DNA from: CAYOBW01 sp964402115
Lineage (GTDB): Bacteria > Verrucomicrobiota > Kiritimatiellia > UBA8416 > CAYOBW01
DNA: 64,000 bases
Direction: 5' to 3'
Assembly: GCA_964402115.1 (NCBI GenBank)
Contig: CAYOBW010000007.1
Location: forward strand, 6,359-70,358
In this document: piece after piece, positions 36,501 to 47,800 of the stretch
How the letters are laid out: every line of letters starts with the position of its first letter
Position numbering within the stretch: position 1 is the first letter of the stretch
Notes under the pieces: model-generated
Database searches by the model: none
What the model saw: the letters and a program-made list of their open reading frames with translations, nothing else
What the model was told of the DNA's origin: nothing
Program-made: the position numbers and the translations under genes

Positions 36501-38813
36501 CGGGGCGGAGCGATCACGGGCGGCACCCTGACCAAGGGCAGCGGGGCCTACCTCGTGGAAAGCGGCTCCGTCTCGGCCGTGCTCGCGGGCGCGGCGGGGT
36601 TGACGAAGGATGCCGCGGGCGCTGTCACCCTCGGCGGCGCGAACACCTACAGCGGCCCGACCACGGTGCAGGCCGGTACGCTGAACCTGAACAACGGCGG
36701 CGCGGCGGGCGCTTCGGCGATCGGCACAGGCACGCTGGTGCTCAAGGGCGGCGCGCTCGGCAACACCAGCGGCGGCCCCGTGACGCTGGCGACCGCCAAC
36801 GTCCAGACGTGGGACGGGGATTTCGGGTTCGCCGGCCCCGACGACCTCCACCTCGGCGCGGGCGCGGTGACGCTTGCCACCAACCGGCAGGTGACGGTAA
36901 GCACGGGCACGCTGACGGTGGGCGGCGCGGTGGCAGGCGCGGCGGCGGGCCTAACCAAGGCCGGCGCCGGCACGCTGGCGCTCAACGCGGCTAACACGTA
37001 TCGCGGCGATACGCGCATCGCCGCGGGTACGCTGAATCTCGGCGCAAGCCTGGCCCTGCAGAACAGCACCGTAAACCTCGACGCGGCCGACGCGGGCACG
37101 CTCAATTTCGGCAGCCTGACCGCCGCCACCCTGGGCGGCCTCAAGGGCGGCCGGGATTTCGCGGTGCCGACAAATCTGACGCTGACCGTCGGGAGCAACA
37201 ACCGGGCTGCCACGTACAGCGGCGTGCTGACCGCCGGCGCCAATGCCACCGTGACCAAGACGGGCTCCGGCGAGTGGACGCTGTCCCCTCCCGCCGGCAC
37301 GCTCAATGCCCTGAACGTGGTCAACAGCGGCACCCTGTCGCTGACCGCCGCCATGACCCCCACCCCGTCGCTGACGGTGAACGGCATCTTCGCCGTGAAC
37401 GGCACGCCCGGCCGCTTCACGATGACCGCAGGCACGCTCACGCTGAACAATACCTGGCGCGTGCCGCCGGACTTCAACTGGGCTGTCGTGACGGTCACGG
37501 GCGGCACGATCATCCACACGGCCGGCATCGTCGACCAGGGGTTCAATTCCGGCAGCGGAGTCTTCAACCTGGGCGGCAATGCCGTGTACAGCGGCGGCGC
37601 CGCCGGCGGCCGCCCGCTGCGGATGTCAGCCGCCTGGCAAAGCAACAACTTCGCGAACTTCTACGGCAGCGCCAGCGCCACGTTCGGCCCGATCACGGTC
37701 GGTGACTGGAACGGCGTGGGCGGCACGTTCAACCACGCCACGCTGACCCTCAAGGATAGCGCCTCTCTGAACGGCACAGCGCTGACGGTCGGCAACACCG
37801 CCTCGGGAACCGCCAACCTGAGCGCCCAATACTGGCAGACCGGCGGCGCCGCGGCGATCGGCGGCGTGGTGACGCTGGCCGCCAACCAGACCGGCGGCAA
37901 CCTGAGCGCGGCCGTCAACCTGGCGGGGGGCGTGCTGGCCGCGAACCGGGTGGTGGGCGGCACGGGCACGAGCCGGCTCAACTTCCACGGCGGCACGCTG
38001 GCGTGCAACAAGGCCGGCGGCGACAGTGACTTCCTGAACCTCGGCAGCCTTGGCGCCTGCTACATCTACGAGGGCATGACCCTCGACAGCGGTCCCGACA
38101 GCGTGAAAGTGGCCCAGCCGCTTCTGGCGCCCACGGGCGGCGGCGTGGCGACGGTCCCGGTCACGGCGGGCGGCGCGGGCTACTGGGTTCCGCCAGCGGT
38201 GCGGATCACGGGCGGCGGCGGCGCGGGCGCGACGGCGGTGGCCAACGTCAACCCGACGAACGGCGCGATTGCGAGCGTAACGGTCACCAACCCCGGCACG
38301 GACTACACGGGGACGCCGGGCGTGTTCCTGGACCGCGGCGAAGGCACGGGGGCGACCCTCGGAACGCCAACCGTCGTCACCAACCTTTACAGTGGCGGGC
38401 TCACCAAGGTGGGCGCCGGCACGCTGGCGCTGGCGGGGGTGAGCGCCTACGCCGGCCCGACGCGCGTGAACGAGGGCACGCTGGCGCTGGCCGCCGGCGG
38501 CAGCCTGGGGGCGGCGGGCACGAACGTGACGGTGGCCAGCGGCGCGACGCTCGACCTGCAGGCCGCGGGCGACGGGGCGATCGGCGACCGCGCCACGCTG
38601 TCCGTCGCCGCGGGCGGCCGCGTGAACCTGGCGGAAGGCGTCATGGAGAGAGTGCTGGGGCTGCGCGTCGCCGACAGCCCCTACCGGGCCGGCGTCTGGG
38701 GCTCCGCCACCAGCCCAGCCCCCAACAAGGACGATACGGTTTTCTCGGGCAACGGCCTCCTCCTCGTGTCCATCAGTTCGTGGGAACGGGGGACAGTGCT
38801 GATTGTGAGGTAA
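33570..38813 (+). CDS. Giant secreted PATR beta-strand repeat protein (1,747 residues)
   Basis: Start choice: GTG at 33570 has AGGAG 7 bases before it and fits the promoter; ATG at 33609 is the alternative and gives a cleaner signal (NWVAMALCVGLTALPGPLSA). At least six autotransporter-associated beta-strand repeats are visible, for example TKTGSGTLTLSGVSTYAGNT and TKAGAGTLALNAANTYRGDT. Two copies of a larger module occur (about 34300-35290 and 37410-38390), each with LNFHGGTLA, YEG, a LLAPTG-like block and a TNPGTDYT motif. Between them is a block (35307-37290) with its close relative in the next gene. The protein ends GTVLIVR with no beta-barrel. It is Gly/Thr/Ala/Asn-rich and poor in charged residues, as in extended beta-helix surface fibres. 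The likely role is adhesion or an S-layer-like structure. Confidence 0.8.
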   Translation: MSPQRAARGARQAMDARNRANWVAMALCVGLTALPGPLSAAGEYWDTATTADLQAGDGIWDADSTALWSAGTGGSDPLLTWASGDDAFFQAAGPSTVTIPAGTIQANSLTIGVNNGVALTLNGPGTLQLNSAATALTVSGNTDTSSLNGPLTLGANQTWSIGRTLTVTGVIGGSDRSLTKAGAGTLVLSSAGNAPGRLVVSAGAFSLDNSFATPSLALQGTADPLVIKGANPSFLMSAGTLAVPGRWRLAHDGGYARATITGGTINHTADVFQLGFNQGRCVVTFGNTATYNGAGRTLDLSNANACNTLVVLKDSASATCGAININTTNNGANQYGMIRVSDSASLTGSSLVVGVSQNQNNANVSLATVNQAGGTVTVNGTVTLAANNMQLSPVVGTTGLQGTYNLAGGLLTANQVLGGSAGVGGQARLNFHGGTLAINPAASVAQAGDFIRLTNIGTDGKLYVYEGGTIDTGSKAVTINQPFLAPTGQGVASIPYSGTATTGYFVAPAVRITRGAGDTTGAGATATADIDPATGAFTGITITNPGTDYTTAPTVVLDFTQGAGIAVTTATLADNSYAGGLTKTGSGTLTLSGVSTYAGNTTIAQGTLKLGVADAIAAGGLVLAAGGTLDASGFAVTFAGDVSFQGGTLLNAAALTKNSGSYDAQSGSCAVSLSGSAGLVKTTAGVFTLTGNQAYTGATAVSGGTFRVAGTLASSGVAVSDGATLAAAGNGATIGSLTLGSAGSDQTTLAVTTGGAIVSVTGANALTVNGRTTIHVGGTLAVGQHYPVVDFAGAIQGTGSFAVTFAGRTGGHLVTNLVTTSLDVVVDTLDNPKWTGAADGNWDTTTTNWTLIAGGTPTTFIQNSDSVRFDDSAAGAGDVSLTGAMSPSAVTVNNGGKPYAFGGPGKLTGPTGLLKEGGGTLRIDSSGNDYAGATTISDGTLQCGVANALSATSDIEVSGGTLDLNGHALTSAGGVALRGGAITGGTLTKGSGAYLVESGSVSAVLAGAAGLTKDAAGAVTLGGANTYSGPTTVQAGTLNLNNGGAAGASAIGTGTLVLKGGALGNTSGGPVTLATANVQTWDGDFGFAGPDDLHLGAGAVTLATNRQVTVSTGTLTVGGAVAGAAAGLTKAGAGTLALNAANTYRGDTRIAAGTLNLGASLALQNSTVNLDAADAGTLNFGSLTAATLGGLKGGRDFAVPTNLTLTVGSNNRAATYSGVLTAGANATVTKTGSGEWTLSPPAGTLNALNVVNSGTLSLTAAMTPTPSLTVNGIFAVNGTPGRFTMTAGTLTLNNTWRVPPDFNWAVVTVTGGTIIHTAGIVDQGFNSGSGVFNLGGNAVYSGGAAGGRPLRMSAAWQSNNFANFYGSASATFGPITVGDWNGVGGTFNHATLTLKDSASLNGTALTVGNTASGTANLSAQYWQTGGAAAIGGVVTLAANQTGGNLSAAVNLAGGVLAANRVVGGTGTSRLNFHGGTLACNKAGGDSDFLNLGSLGACYIYEGMTLDSGPDSVKVAQPLLAPTGGGVATVPVTAGGAGYWVPPAVRITGGGGAGATAVANVNPTNGAIASVTVTNPGTDYTGTPGVFLDRGEGTGATLGTPTVVTNLYSGGLTKVGAGTLALAGVSAYAGPTRVNEGTLALAAGGSLGAAGTNVTVASGATLDLQAAGDGAIGDRATLSVAAGGRVNLAEGVMERVLGLRVADSPYRAGVWGSATSPAPNKDDTVFSGNGLLLVSISSWERGTVLIVR
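35307..37290 (+). repeat. Block B, copy 1: PATR repeats plus GNWDTTT module
   Basis: Contains, in order, TKTGSGTLTLSGVSTYAG, NSGSYDAQSG, NQAYTGATAV, NPKWTGAADGNWDTTTTNW, FGGPGKLTGPTGLLK, TYSGPTTVQAG, TYRGDTRIAAG and LGGLKGGRDFAVP. The same order of elements, with clear DNA-level similarity, recurs at 42641-44890 in the next gene. Confidence 0.75.
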
Positions 38814-38881
38814 TCTGGCGGACAGCGACAGGCTTTAAGAAAGAAGTGTTCAGTCAGGCGTTTTACGGAAAGGACCCCACG

Positions 38882-41800
38882 ATGAAGAGCTGGATGCACA
38901 CAGATTGGTCGCGAGTGGCTCTGTTGGCTCTGTTGGCGTTGTCGGTACCGGTGTCGGCGGCCAACCGCAACTGGGACCCGTCGAAACTCGGGGCCGCCGG
39001 ATCGGACGGTTTGGGAAACTGGGACACCAGTTCGACGCTCTGGTGGAACGGTGCGGCCGATGTCGCGTGGGTCAACGCCAACAACGACAGGGCGATCATC
39101 GGCAACGGCGGAACGGCCGGCACGATCACCCTGACGACGCCGATCACTGTCGGCGGCTTCACCTTCAACACGACGGCGTCCGGTAGCTACACCATAACCG
39201 GCTCGACGCTGACTTTCTCCGGGCCTTCGACGGCCTACAACGACATTGTCGCCAACCAGCCGGCGACGATCTCCTCGACGATCGCGGCAACCACGCCATT
39301 CGTATTCACGAAGGGCACGGTCACCCTCGCGCTGTCCGGCAACAACACCGCCAACCAGTTCTTCAACGTTGGCCCGGCGGGCAGCGTCGCCGCCAACGCC
39401 GCCGTGCGCATTACGGGTGGCATCAACAGCTTCGGTCAGATCCTGGTGGGCCGCGGCAACTCCTATGCGGGAGCACTGTACATCAGCGGAGGCACGACGA
39501 CATTCACCGGCGGCGGCAACTGCGGTGTCGGTGTCGGCTCGGGCGGCGCTCTGAACGCAGACCCAAGCGCCACCGGAACGAGTTTCGGTTTCATGGAGGT
39601 GAGCGGCGGTGCGGTGAACTGCATCGAGTGGAACATCGGCAACCGCGACAGGGGTGTCCTGTACGTCAACGGCGGCACGGTTAACAATACGTCGTGGGGC
39701 ACGCGCATAGGCGGGCGCAACGGCGGCTCCGGCGTGCTGGATATCAGTAGCGGCGTCTGGAATCAGTCCACCGCCAACGGGACATATGCCATGGAGTTCG
39801 GCCCCAGCAGCGCCACGACCGTCAGCGGGTTGAACATCCGCGGCGGCACGTTGAACATCCAGGGCAACAAACAAATCAGTATCAGCAATGCCGCCATCCT
39901 GAATATGGGCAGCAGCGGCCTGCTTGCCACAATTCCCTTTGTGGACGGTAACGGCACGCTGAATTTCAACGGTGGCACGATCCAGGCCCGCCTCGACCGG
40001 GCCAACTTCCTGGCGAATAGCGGGGGCATCTACTTCAACGTCGGCGGGGCCACGATCGACACCCAAGGATACACGGTCGGCATTGCCGGAAACCTGCTGG
40101 CGCCGACCGGCAACGGGGTCACGGGGGTCAGCGGTTTCAGCACGCTCACGGGCATGGTCGCCGCACCGATGGTCGTGATCACGGGCGGCGGCGGGTCCGG
40201 GGCCACGGCGATCGCCGACTTCAACTCCGGCAGCGGCAGCGTCACCGGCATCACCGTCACCAACCCGGGCCGGGGCTACACCTCCGCGCCCACCTTCACG
40301 CTCTACGCGGGCGGCGCGGCGCTGGCGCCGACCTACACCGGAACGTATGCGGCCAACAGCAGCGGCGGGCTGACGAAGCTCGGTGCCGGCACGCTCAGCC
40401 TGACCGGCGCCAACACCTACGCCGGCGAAACGCGCGTCAAGGCCGGCAAACTGCAGATCGGCGGCACGCAGACCAGCACCAGCGGCATCGCGCTCGAGAA
40501 CGCGACGTTCCTGGATCTCACGTCGTCGCTGACGGTGAAGACGCTGACCCTGGGCACGGCGGGCACGGACAGCATGCAGCTCAATCTGCAGGCCGGCGCC
40601 ACGGCGAACCGCAACATCACCGTGCAGACCAGCGGCGGGCTGAATGCCGTCGCCAACACCGGAAACGTCAAGCTCGGCGTGGGCAACGGGGGCTGGACGG
40701 CGGGCAACAAGTACGCCCTCATCAACTACTCCGGGGCCATCGGCACCACCGGCTTCGGGGCCTTCTCCCTGACCGCCGACTCGGCAGCCTACGGCAGCCT
40801 GGTCGACGATGCCGGGGTGGTCAACTTTCTGGTCAACGCCATCCCCGACCCCGGCCCCTACACCTACACCGGCGCGGTCGACGGCAACTGGAATCTGGTC
40901 ACTCGCAACTTCAACGGGACGGGCGGCTTCCAGACGATCTTCAACAACAGCGCCCCCAACGCCGTGACGTTCAACGACGCGGCCAGCGGCCCGACGGGCA
41001 TCGTGCTCGGCGCCACGCTGACGCCCTCGCAAGTGACCGTAACCGGCACCGCGAAGAGCTACACCTTCGGAGGGCCGGGCAAACTCAGCGGCGGCATGGC
41101 CCTGATCAAGAGCGGCACCACGACGCTGACCATCGGCACCGGCCAGCCTTGCGACTACACGGGCGGCACGCAACTCAACGGCGGCACGGTTAAACTGGGA
41201 TCGGCAACCGCCATACCGCTCACCGGAACCAGCCTAACCTTTGGCGGCGGCACACTGGACATCAACGGCAACAGCGTGACGGCCGGTGGCCTGAGCGGCA
41301 CGTCGGGCGGCGTCGCGAACTCGGGTGCCGCAGCCACGCTGACGATCAGCCACTCCAGCGGCACCGCCACCTTCGGCGGCACGCTCACCGGCGCGGCGCT
41401 GCTCTCCGTCACCAAGAGCGGTGCGGGGACGCAGGTCCTGTCCAGCGTCGGCTGTTCGATCGGCACGCTGAGCATAACCGGAGGCACACTGCTGCTGGAC
41501 AACTCGATTGCGGGTGCCCCTACGATGACGCTTGCGAGTGCGCCCAACATAAGTACAAGTACCGTCTTATGGGACATCAATAACGCCACCCTGACCACGC
41601 CAGGCCTAACCATGCAGGACGGGCGGATGGTGGTGAGGGGATCCAGCAGCCTGATCACGACAGGTGGCAACTTGACGCTGGGGACGGGCGATAGCAAACG
41701 ATCAAGCGTCTACCTCAAGAACTCGGCCACGGTCAATGGCACGGGCAGGGTTCTGAACATGGGCCCCGGCTTCAGCCAGCAGGACACCTACTGCCGCATC

Positions 41801-44800
41801 CAGGACAATGCGCAGGCGACGTTCAGCACGGCTTATGTTCTGGCGAATGCCAACTACTGCGACGGTCGCGGTCACGGCAGCGTTCTGGAAATATCGGATA
41901 CGGGCAGGCTGACCACCTCGGGCATCCTATGCGTGATGTCGGACGCCAATGATCAGAACCGGTCCGGAACGCTCTACGCCCACGCGCAAGCCTATCAGCA
42001 CGGCGGCACGGTGACTGTCGGCGGCAATCTGAGCCTGGCCGACAACGACAGGGCGGTTGGCACCGGTGCGGCGACGCACAAAGTGCTTGCTGCCTATAAC
42101 CTCTGGACCGGCAGCGCCCTGAATGTCGCCGGGCGCATCCTCGGAGGCGCGACCAGGACCGGCTACGGCCAGTCGTTCTTCAATTTCCACGGCGGAACGC
42201 TCGCTTACGCGGGCGCTGGCGCACAGGCCGACTGGATCAATCTGACCGCCACGGCGGGCACCGCCGGCACCACCAGCGCCGCGAACCTGCGCATCTGGGA
42301 AGGCGCCACGATCGACACGGGAAACCAGAACTTGACCGTCTCCCAGGCCCTGCTCGCACCCACCGGCCAGGGCATCAGCGCCATCAGCACCGCCGGTTTG
42401 ACCACGCAGGTGTATGCCAACGACATTCCGCCATGGGTGTACATCAGCGGCGGTGGTGGATTGGGGGCCACGGCCGTGGCCACGCTTGACTCCGGCGGCC
42501 GCATCAGCGGTTTCGTCATCACCAACCCCGGCTTCGACTATACGAGTACGCCCACGGTCGAACTGATCCGCGCGAATGAAACGGTTCAGGCCGCCGCTGC
42601 CGGGAACATCACACTGTCGGCCAATTCCACCTACACCGGCGGCCTGACCAAGAAGGGCTCCGGTACGCTGACGCTGTCGGGCGTGAGCACGTACACCGGC
42701 AGCACCACGATCCAGCAGGGCACTGTGAAGCTGGGCGTCGCGAATGCGATTGCCGCGGGCGGGCTCGTGTTGCAGAGCGCCGGGACGCTCGATGCGAACA
42801 ACTTCACGCCGACCTTTGCCGGGGCGGTGAGCCTCCAGGGCGGCGCGTTCGCCAACGCCACGACGATCACCAAGAACAGCGGCAGCTACGACGCGCAGTC
42901 CGGCAGCTACGGGATCAACCTCTCCGGCTCGGCCGGCCTGACGAAGACCACGGCGGGCACGTTCAGCCTCACCGCGAACCAGGCCTACACCGGACCGACC
43001 GCGGTCAACCAGGGAACCCTCAGCGTGGCCGGCACGCTGGCGTCGAGCGGGGTGACCGTGGCCGACGGCGCCGCGCTGACGGCGGCGGGCAGCGGTGCAA
43101 CGCTAAGCGCCCTGACGTGTGGAAGCACAGGCACAGACCAGCCGATCCTGAACGTGACCGTGGGCGGACCGATCCTCACCGTGACCGCCACGGACGGCCT
43201 GACCGTCAACGGCCAGACCAAGATCAACGTCGGCGGCACGCTGGTCATCGGCCAGCAGTACGTCCTGATCGACTACGCCGGCACGCTGCAGGGCACGGGC
43301 CAGTTCCTGCCGCAGTTCACGGGGCGCAGCACCGGCCACATCGTCGTCAACACCGCGAATTCCTCGATCGACGTGGTCATCGACGCGGCGGACAACCCCA
43401 AGTGGACCGGGGCCACGGACGGCAATTGGGACACGACCACGGTCAACTGGAAACTGATCAACGGCGGCACGGCGACAACCTTCTTCCAGGGCTCGGACAG
43501 CGTGCTGTTCGACGAAACGGCCGCGGGGACCGGCAACATCGTCCTGACCGGTGCGATGTCCCCCGTCGGCACAACCGTGAACAACGTGGCAAAGCCCTAC
43601 ACCTTCGGGGGCGCGGGCAAGCTAACCGGCGCAACGGGCCTGCTCAAGCAGGGCAGCGGCACGCTGCTCGTCAACAACGCCGGCGGCAACGACTACGCCG
43701 GTGACACGCGCATCGAAGGCGGCACACTGCAGTCGGGCGTGGCCCATGCGATTCCCGCGGCGAGCGCAATCGTCGTCGCGGGCGGCACGCTGGACCTCAA
43801 CGGCCAGGCCCAGTCCAACTCCGGCGGGGTGACGCTCCAAAGCGGGACGATCACGGGCGGCACGCTGACGAAGAACAACGGGGCGTACGTGGTCGCGAGC
43901 GGTGCGGTGACGACCTCGGGCGTGCTCGCGGGCTCGGCGGGGCTGACCAAGAACACAGCGGGCACCGTGACGCTCAGCGGCGCCAGCGCCTACACCGGCG
44001 CCACGGCGATCAACGCCGGCACCCTGCAGCTCTCTGGCGCCCCCGACCGGCTGCCGACGGCCACGGCGGTCACGCTGGCCAACGATGCCAGCGCCATTCT
44101 GGACTTGAGCAGCCAGAATCAGACGATCGGATCGCTGGCCGGCGCCGGTCCAAGCGGAGCTGTGACCTTGGGCGGTGGCACGCTGACCGTGGGCGATGGC
44201 GGAAACACGTCCTATGCCGGCGTCATCAGCGGAGCGGGCAATGTGGTCAAGCAAGGCGCCGGCACGCTGACCCTCTCCGGCAGCAACCTGTACGGGGGCA
44301 CGACGACGATCGGCGCCGGGACCCTGCAGATTTCGGGCGCCGCCGACCGACTGCCCACGGCCACGGCCGTGACGCTGGCCAACGTGGCCACGGCGAAACT
44401 GGACTTGAACAGCCTGAACCAGACGATTGGCTCGCTGGCTGGCGGTGGCGGGACCGGCGGCAACGTGACCCTGGGCTCCGGCAGACTCACGGTCGGTGAC
44501 GCCAACAGCACCGCCTACACGGGCATCATCAGCGGCACCGGCAGCCTGAGCAAGCAAGGCGGCGGCGCGCTGACGCTGAATGCCGCCAACACGTTCAACG
44601 GCGACACGCGGATCGGGTCGGGGGCGCTGAGCCTTGGGATTGGCACAGCCCTGCAGAGTAGCACCGTGGACTGGAACGTCGCGGATAGCGGTGTGTTCAA
44701 CTTCAACGCGCTTACCGCGGCCACCTTCGGCGGGCTGAAGGGCGGCCGGGCGTTTTCCATTCCGGCCAGCCTGAACCTGAGCGTCGGCAACAACAACCAG

Positions 44801-47800
44801 AACACCGCTTACAGCGGCGTCCTGACCGGCGGCGCCAGTTCCACGCTGACCAAGATCGGGAGCGGCACGCAGGCCCTTTCCTCGTCGGGCAGCGTCCTCC
44901 CCACGGTTGACATCACCGCGGGCACGCTGTCGCTCGACAACTCCGTAACCACTCCGTCGTTGCAGATCACAACGGCCGGCGATGCCTGCCTGCGCATCCG
45001 GGGCGCGGGTGCGCGGTTCTCCATGAATGCCGGCACTCTGACCCTCAACGGCCGGTTCCGCTTGGGGAGCGACAACTCGATCGGCACTGCCGCGATCACG
45101 GGCGGGACGGTCAGCCATACGGCCAACAACATCGACATGGGCTTCAACGCGGGGCGGTGCGCGCTGACGCTCGGCGGCACGGCCATCTACAATGGCACCG
45201 GCCGCACGTTGGAGATGTCCAACGCCAACTACTGCAACTCGCTGGTGATCGTCAAAGACGGCGCGGTTGCCACGTTTGGCGCGATCAACATCGACACGAC
45301 GAACGGCGGGGCCATGCAGTACGGGATGTTGAACCTGTCCGGCAGCGCCACGGTTACGGCCAGTTCCATGACGGTCGGGGTTTCCCAGAACCAGAACAAC
45401 GGCAACGTGGCGCTGGCTACGGTCAACCAAACGGGCGGCACCTGCACCATCAACGGCGTCGTGACCCTAGCCAACAACAACCAACTGGCGGGCACGCCGA
45501 CGACGGCGCTGCAGGGCACCTACAACCTGGCCGGCGGCACGCTGACCGCCAACCAGGTGTTGGGCGGCGGCGCTGGCATCGGCGGGCAGGCGCGGCTGAA
45601 TTTCCATGGGGGCACGCTTGCCATCAACGCCGCAGCGAGCGCCGGGCAGGCCGGCAACTTCATCAGCCTGACGGCCAACAGCACCGACGGCAAGGCCTAC
45701 ATCTACGAGGGCGGCACCATCGACACCGGATCCAAGGATGTGACGATCATCCAGGCATTGCTCACGCCAGCGGGCCAGGGGGTCACGGGTATCCCGGTCA
45801 CGGCGGCGGGCTCCGGTTACTTCGTTCCGCCAGCGGTGCGAATCACGCGCGGCGGGGGGGATACGACAGGGACCGGCGCCAGCGCGACGGCGGAAGTGAA
45901 CCCGGCGACCGGGGCGATCACCGGCATCACGATCACGAATCCCGGCACCGACTACAGCACGGCACCGACGGCAACGCTTGACCGGGGTGATGGAGCGGGC
46001 GCAACGCTCGGAACCGTGACGATTGGGGCCAACGCCTACACCGGCGGACTGACCAAGAAGGGCACCGGCACGCTGACGCTCACGGGCGTGAGCACCTACA
46101 CAGGGGCAACGACGGTCGAGACGGGCACGCTGCTGGTCAACAACACGACCGGCTCCGGCACGGGCGCCGGAAATGTGACGGTGAATGGCGGCGCCAAACT
46201 GGGCGGCACGGGAACCATCGCCGGTTCGGTCACCGTCCAGGGCACGGGCGAACTGCTCCCGGGTGCTTCCGCGGGGACGCTCACGGTCAACACCGATCTC
46301 ACCCTGGCGGCTGGCGCAACCTGCACGTACGAGCTTTCCACGACGTGGAACGGAGCGAACGACAAGGTCGTCGTCGGGGGCAATCTGAACCTGAACGACA
46401 ACGTCCTGAAGATCCAGGGGCCGGCCAGCCCGCTGAATCTGGACCAGACGACAGACTACGAACTCATGAGCGTCGGCGGCGCCACCGGCATCACCGGGAG
46501 CTTTGACCCGACGCCAACGTGGGTGGGGACGGCGCCGGCCAACGCAGCCTTCTTCAGCGTGGTAACCGACACCGTCAACAAGAAGGTCCTGCTGCACTAC
46601 CAGAATCTCACGTCCTATACAATTACGGCGTCAGCTGGGGCTAACGGCTCGATCAGCCCGCTCGGGGCTATCGCTGTCATCGAAGGCCGGGACCAGACCT
46701 TCACGATCGCGCCCTCCCCCGCCTATCTGATCAGCGATGTGCTGGTGGATGGCGCGTCGGTTGGCGCCGTGCCAAGCTACACGTTCACCAACGTGACGGA
46801 GCCCCATACCATCGCCGCGTCCTTTGTCCACATGCCCGACCAGACCATCACGGCGTCGGCCGGAGCCGGCGGGACGATCAGCCCCAACGGCGCGGTCACG
46901 GTGACGGCGGGGGCGAACCAGACCTTCACGATCGCGCGCAGCACCGGCTACCGGATCGTCGACGTGGCCGTGGACGGCGTGCCGCAAGGCCCCATCGGCA
47001 CCTACACGTTCAGCTTCGTCGTCGCGCCCCACACCATCGCCGCAACCTTCGCGGCCATTCCGGACCAGACGATCACGGCGACAGCCGGCGCCGGCGGGGC
47101 GATCAGCCCGAGCGGGTCGGTGACGGTCACGGGCGGTGAGAACCAGACCTTCGCGATACTGCCCAGCTCCGGCTACCGGATCGCCGACGTGGCGGTTGAT
47201 AGCGTGTCGCAGGGCGCGATCAACGCCTACACGTTCACCTATGTCACCGCGCCCCACACCATTGCCGCCACCTTCGCGGCGCTCGACCGGAACCTCCCGC
47301 GCACGGACCAGATCCTCTTCTCCGCGGTGACCGACAACTTCCCGGCCGACGGCCAGCTGACCGGCAACTGGCCCACCTATGTGCCCGTCGGGCAGACGCT
47401 GACGGCGCTGGCTTCGCCCACGGTCGAGCTGCTCGGTGGCGTCAAATGGCAGAAGAACCTCAACGCGGACGGCGATGGGTACCGGTTAGGGGGCTCGTAC
47501 TGGGACGGGTCCGGGCAGCACCCGATCGCCTGCAGCGGCGCCACGATCATCGCGGCGGTCAAACCGCTCCGCAATGCGAACGGCGGAACGAGAGGCGAGG
47601 TCGTCGATATCTTCTACGATCGGCTGGCTCTCTCCATTGGCCAGGGCAATGGACAGGTTCAAATCGCGCGGAACGGGTGGTTCTTCGGCTACCCCGCGAC
47701 GATTCCGGATGGCCAGGTTCGCATCATGAGTCTCGTCGTCCAGCCGACCGGGCAGTTCAAGGTCTTCGCCAACGGCGTCGAGATCGTGAACGAAACCTCG

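Noticed and set aside
33570..46030. Possible CRISPR-like or tandem DNA repeat array in the giant genes
   Set aside because: The repetition is of protein-level beta-strand units of variable spacing inside open frames; there are no uniform direct repeats with unique spacers and no cas genes.
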